Shown one piece after another: positions 1 to 8,931 of a stretch of 64,000 bases of DNA. The notes below the pieces were generated by a model that was given only the letters and a program-made list of their open reading frames with translations, searched no databases and had not been told where the DNA came from. The position numbers and the translations under genes are program-made. The stretch is taken from NCBI RefSeq assembly GCF_017942085.1, contig NZ_JAGKSP010000012.1, positions 62,001-126,000 on the forward strand, written 5' to 3'. The DNA comes from Paenibacillus lignilyticus (GTDB lineage Bacteria; Bacillota; Bacilli; Paenibacillales; Paenibacillaceae). How positions within the stretch are numbered: position 1 is the first letter of the stretch; every line of letters begins with the position of its first letter.

Positions 1-360
1 CTGTTCTTCTCCATCGCCTTTGGCATAAAACTGAATCGTCTTCATCCCGTTCAGCTGCCAATCCGGCGGAAGCTCTGCATGTGCTACCAATCCCCAACCA
101 AGCGCCGAGCGATCATAGTCAATGCGCATCGCCTTGCCGGTCACGCCGGTCACGCTTTCTTGCTTGACCGTGCTGCCTTCGCCCGCCCATAACCCCCAGC
201 TCGTAAATCCATCGGGATCGAAGCTATTCGTCCATGTCCCGGCTGTTTCCGCCGCTGCCGCAGCCGCAGATGCACCTTGATTAGGCATCCATAGCGGCAC
301 CGCTACAACGAGTGCCATCAACCATTTGATGATCGTTCCTGCTTTCAATTGCTTAGCCAA
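1..360 (-). CDS. Secreted protein, N-terminal part (truncated by window edge)
   Basis: The reading frame opens at a TTG (358-360) preceded by GGAGGAGG about 7 bases upstream and runs off the left end of the window. The first ~35 residues form a signal peptide: a basic start (AKQLKAG), a hydrophobic stretch (LMALVVAVPLW) and an Ala-rich cleavage region. The mature part begins like a beta-sandwich carbohydrate-binding module (TWTNSFDPDGFTSWGLW). It lies downstream of a YesM/YesN-type pair, which in Paenibacillaceae often controls secreted glycan-degrading proteins. The catalytic function, if any, lies outside the window. Confidence 0.6.
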   Translation of the reverse strand, partial: MAKQLKAGTIIKWLMALVVAVPLWMPNQGASAAAAAAETAGTWTNSFDPDGFTSWGLWAGEGSTVKQESVTGVTGKAMRIDYDRSALGWGLVAHAELPPDWQLNGMKTIQFYAKGDGEEQ

Positions 361-509
361 TTCACTTCCTCCTCCATCCTTCATATCCATTTCCGACACC
401 ACCGTTTTCCGATGTCATCCTGAATGATATAGGGAATGGAAACGTTTTCTCTACGCTGTGCGGTGACAATTCCGACGTTTCCGTTACTTCGCCCGGCAAG
501 GTAGCGGCA

Positions 510-541
510 AAAAAACCTCCGATCGCGATTATCGGAGGTTT
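510..541 (-). terminator. Rho-independent terminator after the YesN-like gene
   Basis: A 10-bp stem (AACCTCCGAT / ATCGGAGGTT) with a 7-base loop is followed on the minus strand by six T residues. It lies just downstream of the response regulator stop. Confidence 0.85.
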
Positions 542-548
542 GAAAAGG

Positions 549-2141
549 CTACTTATTAAACTTTTGCCGGTATTCCTTCGGGCCAATACCGACGATCTTG
601 CGAAATAGCTTAGCGAAATGAGACAAATTCGTGTAACCGACCGCTTCGGCGATATCGGATACCTTACGGTCGGTGTCCGACAACAACGACTTGGATTTCT
701 CTACCCGGGCATGCATGATGTAATCGGATAAAGCAATACCCGTTTCTTTCTTATACAACCGGGACAAGTAGGCCGGATTCAGAAATACATGCTTGGCGAT
801 ATCTTCCCGCTTCAGCTCTACATCCATGAGATGCTGCGCCACAAATTGATGGATTCTATCGATAACCGCGCGCGTGTCCGGCACTTGACCGTGATAGGCC
901 TCGAATGCCTCCTCGAGCGTTTGTTTCGCCCAAGCGTGGAACTGGGACAATGATCGAATGCCGACTCTCGCGGCGTATCCGCTGTGGATCGGCAATCCTT
1001 GGCGATGGAACGATCGGTAGAGCAAATGCTTGATCGAGGTCGTCAGCATATCCACCATATCCGCAGTCGCGTCGCGTTCTCTCATCGCCTTGACCGTATC
1101 TTCCAATCGCCGCAGAAGCTCTTGCTTGTTCCCCGCTTCGAAGAGCACCAGCCAATCATCGACGGGAGCAAACGGGATCACCTGCTGTACCGTTCTCCCC
1201 GCCGATTCTGACCACATAAACACGTCGTTCGAATCGGCCACATTATCTTGTTCCAACTCCAATAACGTGCGATAGGAACCCGGAAGACGGGATAACTCCG
1301 TCCCTTCCCCGATATAACAGGAAATCTCGCAGTAGAAATACCGCTTAGCCGCTTCAAGCATGCTTCGGCAGCGATCCCTTAACCGCTCCATTCCTGCTTC
1401 ATCATAGATCCCGTCATAGAGCAGGGCTACATTAACGCCGGACCTGTCTTGCAGCACCGCGCCTCGACCATCCGCGAGCAAAATTTCCGCAGCCGAGTTC
1501 CGAATGGCATATTCCATGATCTCTTCGTCCCGCGTATCGAGCTCTTTGTTCCACTGCTCCACGCTAATCAGAATGGGAAGTATCGTTTGGCGGGAGGATA
1601 ATGGCAAATTATAGAGATGAATCGCTTCGTCGATCGTGTCCGGCGAAGAAGAGATGCGCCGGCTCAAGAGATCCTGCCAGAAGCGTTCAATGAGCAGCGG
1701 CTTCTGCTGCACCCACCGGTCGTGATAACGCCGGTAAGTTTCCTGATACACTCTGGCTTCGCGCTTGTCTCCAATTTCCTTCAACGCTTTACCGACTACT
1801 TGCTTAAGCTCCTCATAGTCGATCGGCTTAACAATATATTCATAGCTTCCGAGATGAACCGCTTGCTGGGCGTAGCTGAAGTTCGCATGACCGGTCAGAA
1901 AGATCGTTTCCGTCTCCGGAAACTGTTCGCGTGTCCATTCGAGCAGCTGGATCCCGTTGTCGCCGGGCATTTCAATGTCGGAAATAAGCAGATCGACGTT
2001 CACGCGGTTCATCAGCTCCTTCGCTTGCTTGGCGCTGTAAGCCTCATAGATGTTATCGATGGGCAGGTCCGTCCAATCAATGCCCTGCGTAATGCCGGCA
2101 ACTGAGTATTTCTCATCGTCCACGATCAATAGATTAAACAT
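549..2141 (-). CDS. YesN-type response regulator with AraC DNA-binding domain
   Basis: About 530 residues. An N-terminal CheY-like receiver holds the acidic pair near residues 8-9, the phospho-acceptor Asp near residue 55 (DLLISD) and the conserved Lys (VKP) near 106. A long middle region follows, and the last ~100 residues are an AraC double helix-turn-helix (NPAYLSRLYKKETG, then GYTNLSHFAKLFRK). I chose the second ATG at 2141 because the GGAGGAGG motif sits 8 bases before it but only 2 before the ATG at 2147. The start overlaps the kinase stop by 8 bases, which implies translational coupling. It probably activates a polysaccharide-use gene such as the secreted protein at the left edge; the target is inferred. 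Confidence 0.92.
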   Translation of the reverse strand: MFNLLIVDDEKYSVAGITQGIDWTDLPIDNIYEAYSAKQAKELMNRVNVDLLISDIEMPGDNGIQLLEWTREQFPETETIFLTGHANFSYAQQAVHLGSYEYIVKPIDYEELKQVVGKALKEIGDKREARVYQETYRRYHDRWVQQKPLLIERFWQDLLSRRISSSPDTIDEAIHLYNLPLSSRQTILPILISVEQWNKELDTRDEEIMEYAIRNSAAEILLADGRGAVLQDRSGVNVALLYDGIYDEAGMERLRDRCRSMLEAAKRYFYCEISCYIGEGTELSRLPGSYRTLLELEQDNVADSNDVFMWSESAGRTVQQVIPFAPVDDWLVLFEAGNKQELLRRLEDTVKAMRERDATADMVDMLTTSIKHLLYRSFHRQGLPIHSGYAARVGIRSLSQFHAWAKQTLEEAFEAYHGQVPDTRAVIDRIHQFVAQHLMDVELKREDIAKHVFLNPAYLSRLYKKETGIALSDYIMHARVEKSKSLLSDTDRKVSDIAEAVGYTNLSHFAKLFRKIVGIGPKEYRQKFNK

Positions 2142-3870
2142 GCTCATTGCCTCCTCCGTCCGTCCCCAAGTTGAAAGGCAAGGTCAGTCGAACGATCGCG
2201 CCTTGCGGATCGCCGTTCGTGAAATGCGCTGCCGCCTTGTCGCCGAAATACAGTCTTAAACGATGAATGACATTCCAGATTCCAATATGGCTGCCATCCG
2301 CTTCCTCCATATAGCTTCCCGAAGCGAGCTTCGATAACTGCTCGGCCGGAAACCCTTCTCCGTTATCGGCGATTACGACGACGAACCGCTCGGGATCATC
2401 AGGAAGCGCTTCCGCAACCATGCGAACAAAGAATGACTCGCCTTCCATTCGCATGCCATGAACGATGGCATTCTCGACGAAAGGCTGGATCGACAGCGCA
2501 GGTATGAACGCCTCTCCCCAAGGTGCCGGGATGTCGATTTCAAATTCCAGCATATCGGGATATCTCAGCTTCTGGATTTCCAAATAATTGCGAATATGCT
2601 TCATTTCTTCGTTCAAGGTGACATGCGAACGGTTCGTCCGAATGGTGAATTTAAAGTAGTCCGCTAAGTATAATGCCATCTTCTGCACGTTACCGTACAG
2701 CTTCAGAGTAGCCAAACTATAGATGATATGAAGGCTGTTTAAATAAAAATGGGGGTTAATCTGTACCTGTAAATGCTTCAGCTCCGCTTGTTTGACGCGA
2801 AGCTCCTGTTCGTAGATGCCGATTCGAAGCTGCTTAATCTGATCGGCCATATGGTTGTAAGTGGATGACAAGAAGGACAGCTCGCTCGTCTTGTCCTCCG
2901 CCAATCTGAAATTCAAATCCCCTTGAATGATTCGCCGCATCCCGCGCATCAGGTCGCTTAGCGGCATGAACAGCACTCGCCTGAGGAGCAGAATATACAA
3001 GCCTAACACCAAGACAGCGAAGATCGGAATGATCCATGCCGCTCTTAAGAAGAAGGTCAACCGCTGCAGCAGGCTTCGTTCCGGAACGAGCACGACGATG
3101 CGAATATCCGACAGCTCGGATTTCGTTCCGACCGCAAGCTTCTTTCCCTCCGGCTGGTCCAATATGACATAGGAATCGTCCAGCAGATCCAATTGAGGGC
3201 GAAGATCGTCCAAACCGGCATCTGTTAGAGAGGATGAGGATAGCGGCTCGCCATTCGCTCCGAGCACCATAGCTTCCCCGCCTCCCCCGAGGTTCAATTG
3301 TCGGAATGGGACAAGCAGGCTCTTCACATCAATCCAAGCGCCGAGCATGACATCCGGCGAAGCATGAACGGCAGTGAACAATCCATATCCCCGGCCATTG
3401 TGCAAGACGGTCCAGCCGGCATTATCGTTCACGCTGCTCTTATCCAGCCAATCGGCAAGCTCGCCAAAATCTTTATAGTTGCCATCCGTTACCGTTAAAT
3501 CCTGCCCGCCGCGGGAATAGACGAAGAATGTATTGATGGTGCTGTACAATACCAGATCATCCCTCAGCCGATTAATGATGCGTGCCTTGCGCATCTGATA
3601 TTCCCCATCGCTCTCCGAGTATAGGTTCAAAGACAGCACATCGGGGTCGCCGGCAGCTCTCGTCAGTAAATATTTGTTCGTATCTTCAAGCACCTGATCG
3701 ACCTTGCTCTGCATGAACAAGTCGACCAAATCATTATTGGAAGACGCGACTTTCTCCCGTACGACATGAATCGCATAGAAATTCGTATAGAGATGATAGG
3801 CGACTAGAGGAACGAGCACCGCAACAATGCCGATTATCAATTTAAATTGGAGCGATTGGAACACCTTCAT
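2134..3870 (-). CDS. YesM-type sensor histidine kinase
   Basis: About 578 residues. One membrane helix near residues 10-28, an extracellular sensor region of roughly 240 residues, a second helix near 278-297, then HAMP, the His_kinase domain with phospho-acceptor His near 375 (INPHFYLNSLH) and a HATPase domain (NAIVHG, DNGEGF). This is the usual layout of the LytS/YesM family. The AAAGGA motif is 9 bases before the second ATG (3870) and too close to the first (3876). It precedes and overlaps the response regulator gene, so the two form one operon. The ligand is unknown; a sugar or oligosaccharide is the usual guess for this family. Confidence 0.92.
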   Translation of the reverse strand: MKVFQSLQFKLIIGIVAVLVPLVAYHLYTNFYAIHVVREKVASSNNDLVDLFMQSKVDQVLEDTNKYLLTRAAGDPDVLSLNLYSESDGEYQMRKARIINRLRDDLVLYSTINTFFVYSRGGQDLTVTDGNYKDFGELADWLDKSSVNDNAGWTVLHNGRGYGLFTAVHASPDVMLGAWIDVKSLLVPFRQLNLGGGGEAMVLGANGEPLSSSSLTDAGLDDLRPQLDLLDDSYVILDQPEGKKLAVGTKSELSDIRIVVLVPERSLLQRLTFFLRAAWIIPIFAVLVLGLYILLLRRVLFMPLSDLMRGMRRIIQGDLNFRLAEDKTSELSFLSSTYNHMADQIKQLRIGIYEQELRVKQAELKHLQVQINPHFYLNSLHIIYSLATLKLYGNVQKMALYLADYFKFTIRTNRSHVTLNEEMKHIRNYLEIQKLRYPDMLEFEIDIPAPWGEAFIPALSIQPFVENAIVHGMRMEGESFFVRMVAEALPDDPERFVVVIADNGEGFPAEQLSKLASGSYMEEADGSHIGIWNVIHRLRLYFGDKAAAHFTNGDPQGAIVRLTLPFNLGTDGGGNEHV

Positions 3871-4082
3871 CGGCATCGATCCTTTACAGTGAGTAGAGTT
3901 AGTTAATTTCGATTATCTCACATTGCGCGAAAAGGCGTCCACGCTATACGGTGCACATTTGAACGTTTTCGTTACCTCCTCCTCCCATCCTCCTCCCACC
4001 GCCGTCCCATTGCCATTGCCATTGCCATCGCCTTCGTCAACCACACATTAGTCTCCGCACTCCTCATTTTTAGTTTTCATGC

Positions 4083-4257
4083 GGTCATTTGTGACCACTA
4101 ACATCAATTTATTGAAATATTAATTTTCTTGCGGTCATTAGTGACCGTAATCGAGGGGAAAGAAATAGAAAACCGTGAAGTATTCATTCTAATGGTCATT
4201 ATTGACCATAAATACAGTAAATGCCCTTTATCTTCGTTCTAATGGTCAAGATTGACC
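4083..4257. repeat. Four GGTCA-N4-TGACC palindromes at 50/61/50-bp spacing
   Basis: Copies at 4083-4096, 4133-4146, 4194-4207 and 4244-4257. The first two share GCGGTCATT.GTGACC, the last two share CTAATGGTCA..ATTGACCA. Start-to-start distances are 50, 61 and 50 bp. Each is preceded by a TTCT/TTCAT-like pyrimidine tract. The array lies 210-390 bp upstream of the yesM-like start codon. Confidence 0.75.
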
Positions 4258-4529
4258 ACTTGATAGAGCCGATAACGCTGTTGTCCAAGTCTCATCTGTC
4301 TAGCGGATCGCGATTCAGGTACAAGGAACTCTCAGCACCAAAATCCATCGGAAAAAGAAGCCGAGAGTCTCAAATGCGAACTCTCAGCCCCCCAAACTAC
4401 CCCCATCTCAATCGCATCACCAACCGAGAGTCTACCAAAAAGACCCATCAGTCGAGTACAGCCGTGCCGTGTAAAACGAAAACAAGCGGGGGCGAACCGG
4501 TTAGAATTTCAGGTGGCTGCTTTGGGACT

Positions 4530-4558
4530 AAATAAGGCTTGTACGGTTCGTTAAAATT
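4530..4558 (+). repeat. Dispersed AATAAG..TTCGTTA element, divergent copy
   Basis: AATAAGGCTTGTACGGTTCG followed by TTAAAATT closely matches the copies at 37.5-37.95 kb (for example AATAAGACCTGTACGATTCG, then TTAG). It indicates a dispersed intergenic repeat family. Confidence 0.55.
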
Positions 4559-4658
4559 TAGCGCATATGAACATATGCCCTGAAGAGAAGCTCATCCGCC
4601 AAGGGGATGGTGGGAAAGCACTTTTTTGTCTCTGGTTCTAAGTTGCCTGCAACAAAAG

Positions 4659-4680
4659 GCCAACCCGTATTTGGGTTGAC
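4659..4680 (-). terminator. Second terminator-like hairpin
   Basis: A CAACCC/GGGTTG stem is followed on the minus strand by GGCCTTTTG. It lies behind the stronger terminator of the gene ending at 4742 and may be a backup. Confidence 0.45.
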
Positions 4681-4690
4681 CCAATAACGC

Positions 4691-4716
4691 AAAAAGGCTG
4701 CCCGCTAAGGCAGCCT
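4691..4716 (-). terminator. Rho-independent terminator after the dehydrogenase gene
   Basis: An 8-bp stem (AGGCTGCC/GGCAGCCT) with a 6-base loop is followed on the minus strand by TTTTTGCG, 26 bases past the stop. Confidence 0.85.
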
Positions 4717-4741
4717 CCCAATACTCTTGTTAGCTCTATCT

Positions 4742-5740
4742 TTACAGCAGATCCCAATCAAAAATAACGCCAATCGCCGAAGTGCGATCCTTCATCAAGA
4801 AATCATAAGCAGCAGGTGCCTCGAGCGGCGAGTACGTATGGGTCATCAAATGCTCGATGTTCATTCGGCCTTGGAGCAGGTAATCGTAGAATACGGCCGT
4901 CATTTGATCGCCGGTCACGCCGTTATAGTTGCGCGTCATGCTGGCATGAACGCCGAGAATGGCGACTGAGTTCGATACGACGCGCGGTCCGATCACTTGC
5001 TTGGACGGCTGAGTCGTATCGCCCAGCAATACGACACGGCCCATTTCCTTCGCCAGCAGCGTGGCCGGCGCCAGTACAGCCGGATGGCCTGTGATATCAT
5101 ACACCACGTCGCACATGCTTCCGCCCGTGATGCGGCGCACTTCTTCAGCCGCTACATCAGCAGCAGCGCAGATCGTATGCGTCGCTCCGCTCTTGCGGGA
5201 GAACTCCAAGCGCGATTCCGCCTGATCGATAGCAATGATATGTCTGGCGCCGGCTGCTCTCATGTACTGCACGACCAGCTGGCCGAGCAAGCCTTGGCCG
5301 ATGATGGCAACCGATTCGCCAAGCTTCAGCTCCGCGCGGCGCGTGCCCACTTGCGTAATTTGTCCAAGCGTCAGCCAGGAAGCTTGCTCATCCGTAATGC
5401 CGTCCGGAATCGGCTTCACATTGTTCGCATGGGTATTGAAAAATTGTCTGTGCTGCATATTCGATGTGACCCGGTCGCCAACTTTAAACCCTTCGGCGCC
5501 TTCACCCACTTCAATAATTTCAGCAGCCATGGAATACCCCGGATAGAACGGATATTGCACCCATGACTCCCAGTTCGTATTCGTATCGAAAATCCCGCGC
5601 AGGCAAAGCGTTTCCGTGCCGGTACTGATCAACGATTTTCTGGCTTTGCAGCGCACCTCGCCGGCTTGCAATGGAGCTAATTCTTCTTCGCGTACTTCAA
5701 CGACCTGCGCCGAAGGAAAAATAATATTCGTGGAATTCAT
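4742..5740 (-). CDS. Medium-chain dehydrogenase/reductase family protein
   Basis: 332 residues. The start at 5740 (MNSTN) has GGGAGGGAAGG upstream; the frame extends 30 codons further without a ribosome site. An N-terminal GroES-like fold with GDRV is followed by a Rossmann domain (VAIIGQGLLGQ, then an acidic residue in IAIDQ). The position where zinc-dependent alcohol dehydrogenases carry their catalytic Cys reads SLISTGTE, and the structural four-Cys lobe is absent, so it is not a classical zinc ADH. It is probably an NAD(P)-dependent oxidoreductase acting on a sugar or polyol. The AraC regulator gene directly upstream is on the same strand. Substrate unknown. Confidence 0.8.
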   Translation of the reverse strand: MNSTNIIFPSAQVVEVREEELAPLQAGEVRCKARKSLISTGTETLCLRGIFDTNTNWESWVQYPFYPGYSMAAEIIEVGEGAEGFKVGDRVTSNMQHRQFFNTHANNVKPIPDGITDEQASWLTLGQITQVGTRRAELKLGESVAIIGQGLLGQLVVQYMRAAGARHIIAIDQAESRLEFSRKSGATHTICAAADVAAEEVRRITGGSMCDVVYDITGHPAVLAPATLLAKEMGRVVLLGDTTQPSKQVIGPRVVSNSVAILGVHASMTRNYNGVTGDQMTAVFYDYLLQGRMNIEHLMTHTYSPLEAPAAYDFLMKDRTSAIGVIFDWDLL

Positions 5741-5834
5741 TGATTCCCTTCCCTCCCATTCGTCTATACGGACATTGTAGGAGAAAAGAGTGCGCTTACA
5801 ATAGAGCAGTTTTATCGCTATAATGATCATTTCT

Positions 5835-6671
5835 TTAGGTTATCGTTTCCTGCATGAAGCGGCGGTACTGAATGGGAGCCATTCCGGTATACTTTTTGAA
5901 CAGACGCGTGAAGTTAGTCACCTCCGAGAAGTGAAGCGCCTCCGCCACCTGCGTAACGCTCATATCCAAATCAGTGAGCAGCAGCGCCTTGGCCTTCTCA
6001 ATTCGCAGCCTGCGCTGCAGCCCGATCGGCGACATGCCGTACAGCTCCTTGAATCTGCTGCTGACGTAAGCCGTGTTCAAGTGCAAATGCTGTGCCATCT
6101 CCGTTAAAGAGAGCGGCTTCTCCGGCTGCTGCACGATTTGGCACAGAATGCCGAGGAAGCTCTGCTGCGCGGCACCCGTATCCGCAGCCGCTCGCTGCCC
6201 GATCGCCTCGTCAAACAAGAGATACAACAGCTCAAGCGACTTCGCTTTCTGCAAAATCGCCGCCGGCAGTGATGAAGCGTTCCGCCTCGATTCCATGAGC
6301 TGCCCGAACACCGTCTCGAAGCGTTCCTTCTGTTTCAGCTGATAAATATACGGGATTTGGAACAGCGGCAGCACATCCAAGACCCGCTCCACTTTGTACG
6401 TAAAATGCCACCACAGAATAACCGCTTCGTCATCGGTATCTTTATATTGATCATGAATCAAATGAGGAGGAATGAAGATCACGCTGCCCGGTACGATCTC
6501 ATAGACCGAATCGCCGATCCGCAGCTTGGCCGTGCCTGTTTTGTGATAGGACATCATGTACTCACTCGAGAACGCTCGGTCACGGAAGTTCATTTCCCTG
6601 CGTGTATGAATGGCAAACTCCGACACGTTCAGCTCCGCCTGTTGAAGGAGCTTTATCAAGTACTGATTCAC
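5835..6671 (-). CDS. AraC-family regulator with cupin N-terminus
   Basis: 278 residues, GTG start behind GGATGGGGATT. The N-terminal ~140 residues form a cupin-like ligand-binding half (VPGSVIFIPPHLIHDQY, metal-cupin style). The C-terminal ~100 residues are the AraC double HTH (HLNTAYVSSRFKELYG, then HFSEVTNFTRLFKKYTG). The dehydrogenase gene lies about 95 bp downstream and is the likeliest target or operon partner. Confidence 0.9.
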   Translation of the reverse strand: MNQYLIKLLQQAELNVSEFAIHTRREMNFRDRAFSSEYMMSYHKTGTAKLRIGDSVYEIVPGSVIFIPPHLIHDQYKDTDDEAVILWWHFTYKVERVLDVLPLFQIPYIYQLKQKERFETVFGQLMESRRNASSLPAAILQKAKSLELLYLLFDEAIGQRAAADTGAAQQSFLGILCQIVQQPEKPLSLTEMAQHLHLNTAYVSSRFKELYGMSPIGLQRRLRIEKAKALLLTDLDMSVTQVAEALHFSEVTNFTRLFKKYTGMAPIQYRRFMQETIT

Positions 6672-6746
6672 TTGTAATCCCCATCCAATCTATCTGTCTG
6701 CCTGTTTAGCTGTATCGTCGCAGGTTCCTTTCATTCTAGCATAGGG

Positions 6747-7451
6747 TCACGGGATCGAGGGATTGCCATTCTTCAAACGGTCGAATTCATAGATAGCTTG
6801 CAGCTTAAATTCGCCGTCCATATGATCCCTATGAAAAAGGCCCATGTATCCGACATCGGCGAAAATCATCGTTTCCACGGAAGTCTTCTCGTCGCTGCGG
6901 CTGGACTGCCAGTAATAATGCAGCTGCAGCGGGGCTTCATACCACAGCCAATCCAAATCCTTATTCGCCTGATTGCGATGCGTCAGCACCCAGATCTGAA
7001 ACAGCACATGCGGATCCTTGATATCGATTTTCGATGCAAGATTGACAGTCTTTAAGCGTTCCGCTTCCTTCTTAAGCAGCTCATGGATCTCCGAATTCGC
7101 TGTAACGGTCGTAATAGAACGCACTTCGTTGAACTGTGAGGCATATTGATCCGCCTTGGCATGCACACGCAGCTCATGGAACGAGAGGGTAGGCAGATAG
7201 AAATTAGCCGTAACCGTTACAAGGCCGAAGAGCAATGCTTTCAGTAAGAAGCCATGCTTCTTCTTGTTCATGTAAGACAGTCCGATGATGAACCCTACAG
7301 GGATCAGCACCTTGCTAATATTGACGTAGAAATTGCATAAGCAATAGAGCGCGACGATCATCAGCCACATCCGTACCGTCATCGCTTTACGCTGATCGAG
7401 ATAGGAGACCAGAAGAAGAGCCAGCAAGCCGATCCAAATCAAGATAGTCAT
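6747..7451 (-). CDS. Hypothetical membrane-anchored protein
   Basis: 234 residues. Three or four hydrophobic segments fill residues 1-100 (ILIWIGLLALLLVSYL; MWLMIVALYCLCNFYV; VLIPVGFIIGLSYM; FLLKALLFGLVTVTA). A soluble C-terminal domain of ~130 residues with many aromatic and charged residues follows. I do not recognise the family. It starts 3 bases after the stop of the serine hydrolase with only a weak ribosome site, so it is probably translated by coupling in that operon. Confidence 0.7.
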   Translation of the reverse strand: MTILIWIGLLALLLVSYLDQRKAMTVRMWLMIVALYCLCNFYVNISKVLIPVGFIIGLSYMNKKKHGFLLKALLFGLVTVTANFYLPTLSFHELRVHAKADQYASQFNEVRSITTVTANSEIHELLKKEAERLKTVNLASKIDIKDPHVLFQIWVLTHRNQANKDLDWLWYEAPLQLHYYWQSSRSDEKTSVETMIFADVGYMGLFHRDHMDGEFKLQAIYEFDRLKNGNPSIP

Positions 7452-7454
7452 GAA

Positions 7455-8915
7455 TTAACGGATTCCGCGAACGATGTTCGTGTCGGTCGAGACGAAGGAC
7501 ACATTTTGCCGGTAACGCAGCTCCAGCTTTTGATCCCCGAATTGAACTTCAAAAGTCACGATAAAAGGCGTTTCGATAAAACGCAACGTAAGGAGAAGTG
7601 TATCCTGCTCCTGCCAGGTAAAGCTCGACACCGTGCGCTGCTTGCCAAACGCGCTGGGCTCCGGTTGAAGGAGCTTGCCGCTGCCTTCCATCCATGTACC
7701 GCGTCCGCTATGCACGATATACTCACCGGCTGCAGCTCCCTCGAGCGTCATGACGACCTCGCCTCGCTCGAAGCGGAACGTAAGTGATTCCCATTGCTGC
7801 GGGTTCTCATTCAAACGGTATTTATGGCCGGACACAAGTTCCTCCTGCGCTGAGCCGTTGCCGAATACCGGCGGGTGAAGCGCTAAGGATGCGAGCTGCG
7901 TCGATAGCTGCGCGGCTTGTTCGCCGTTTGCCCCCAGTGGGAGCGCTCGATCCAAGGTAGCGGGGAGAATATGCGTCCAGATGGCATCCAAGACGCCTTG
8001 CATGTCATTCGTGCTGCTCGTAATGGCGATCACCATGTCTTGTTCCGGCATGACGATGCAGAACTGGCCGAATGCGCCATCTCCGCGGTACGCACCATGG
8101 CGGCATTGCCAGAACTGATAGCCGTACCCTTGTGCCCACTCGTTGTCTCCGCCGTCGCCATTCTCGATTTGCTTCGAGGTCGCTTCCTCGATCCAAGCCT
8201 CGGAGATGAGCCGCTTGCCCTCCCAGAGTCCTTTCTGCAAGTAGAGCTGTCCGAACTTGGCGACGCCTTCCGTCGTTAGCGCCAATCCCCAGCCGCCGAT
8301 ATGGATGCCGCGAGGGCACGCTCCCCATGTCGCTCCCAGAATGCCCAGCGGTTCAAACAATCGAGGCTGCAAGTAATCGAGCAGCTTCTGTCCGGATACC
8401 TTCTGAAGAATCGCCGACAGCATATAGGTCGCTCCGCTGTTGTACACGAAATGAGTACCCGGCTCCCGCTCCACTGGGGCATTCAGAAAAGCACGCACCC
8501 AATTGCCGTCCTCACTGGTGATGAGGTTCACGATGGTGTCTGTTTCATGGCCGGTTCCCATCATGAGCAAATCGCGAATGCGCATCGCTTGCAGATTCGG
8601 CGACGGGTCAAGCGGAGTCTCTTCCGGGAAGTACGAGATGACGGTGTCATCGATCGACAATAATCCCTCCATCGCTGCCATTCCGATTGCAGTGGAGGTA
8701 AAGCTTTTGCTGAGCGAGAACATCGTATGCGGCAGCTGCCTCGCATAAGGCGCCCACCAGCCCTCGGCAGCTACGTGGCCATTACGCATGATCATTACGC
8801 TATGAATTTCGATTTGACGTCTCTGCCAATCATTCAGCAAGGCCGTAATCGCCTGCGGACGAATGCCCAGCTCTTCCGGCCGGCTTCTCGGCAGGCGCTG
8901 CTCTGTTTTTGTCAT
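7455..8915 (-). CDS. Serine hydrolase, class C beta-lactamase / penicillin-binding fold
   Basis: About 486 residues from the MTKTEQ start (GAGAGGCGG upstream; an upstream ATG at 8963 has no ribosome site and would overlap the next gene more deeply). Nucleophile motif SxxK is SLSK near residue 70, the Tyr motif is YNS near 155, and an H-x-x-Y/G region (HGAYRGDGAFGQ) lies near 280. The C-terminal ~150 residues form a beta-rich lipocalin-like extension. No signal peptide is evident, so it is likely cytoplasmic. Members act as esterases, D-aminopeptidases or amidases; the substrate is unknown. Confidence 0.85.
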   Translation of the reverse strand: MTKTEQRLPRSRPEELGIRPQAITALLNDWQRRQIEIHSVMIMRNGHVAAEGWWAPYARQLPHTMFSLSKSFTSTAIGMAAMEGLLSIDDTVISYFPEETPLDPSPNLQAMRIRDLLMMGTGHETDTIVNLITSEDGNWVRAFLNAPVEREPGTHFVYNSGATYMLSAILQKVSGQKLLDYLQPRLFEPLGILGATWGACPRGIHIGGWGLALTTEGVAKFGQLYLQKGLWEGKRLISEAWIEEATSKQIENGDGGDNEWAQGYGYQFWQCRHGAYRGDGAFGQFCIVMPEQDMVIAITSSTNDMQGVLDAIWTHILPATLDRALPLGANGEQAAQLSTQLASLALHPPVFGNGSAQEELVSGHKYRLNENPQQWESLTFRFERGEVVMTLEGAAAGEYIVHSGRGTWMEGSGKLLQPEPSAFGKQRTVSSFTWQEQDTLLLTLRFIETPFIVTFEVQFGDQKLELRYRQNVSFVSTDTNIVRGIR

Positions 8916-8931
8916 TTTGGGGAACCGCCTC

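Larger units (their letters stand above)
3871..4741. other. 871-bp intergenic region with repeats
   Basis: No convincing gene is present. From low to high coordinate it holds a possible minus-strand -10 box (attatc, 3912-3917), an ATTGCC-rich stretch near 4010, four spaced GGTCA-N4-TGACC palindromes (4083-4257), two ACTCTCAG...CCGAGAGT motif pairs (about 4326-4430), one copy of a dispersed AATAAG...TTCGTTA element (4530-4558) and two terminators for the gene ending at 4742. Confidence 0.7.

Noticed and set aside
362..586. 74-residue minus-strand frame between the secreted protein and the YesN-like gene
   Set aside because: It translates the terminator hairpin and has no ribosome site.
4083..4257. 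CRISPR-like array
   Set aside because: Only four short palindromes with variable centres, unequal spacing and no cas genes nearby; the repeats are not conserved enough for a CRISPR.
4221..4535. 104-residue plus-strand open frame in the 4-kb gap
   Set aside because: No ribosome binding site, it crosses the repeat motifs and its composition is unlike real proteins here.
5741..5830. N-terminal extension of the dehydrogenase
   Set aside because: No ribosome binding site; the GGGAGGG motif marks the start at 5740 and family length fits without the extension.
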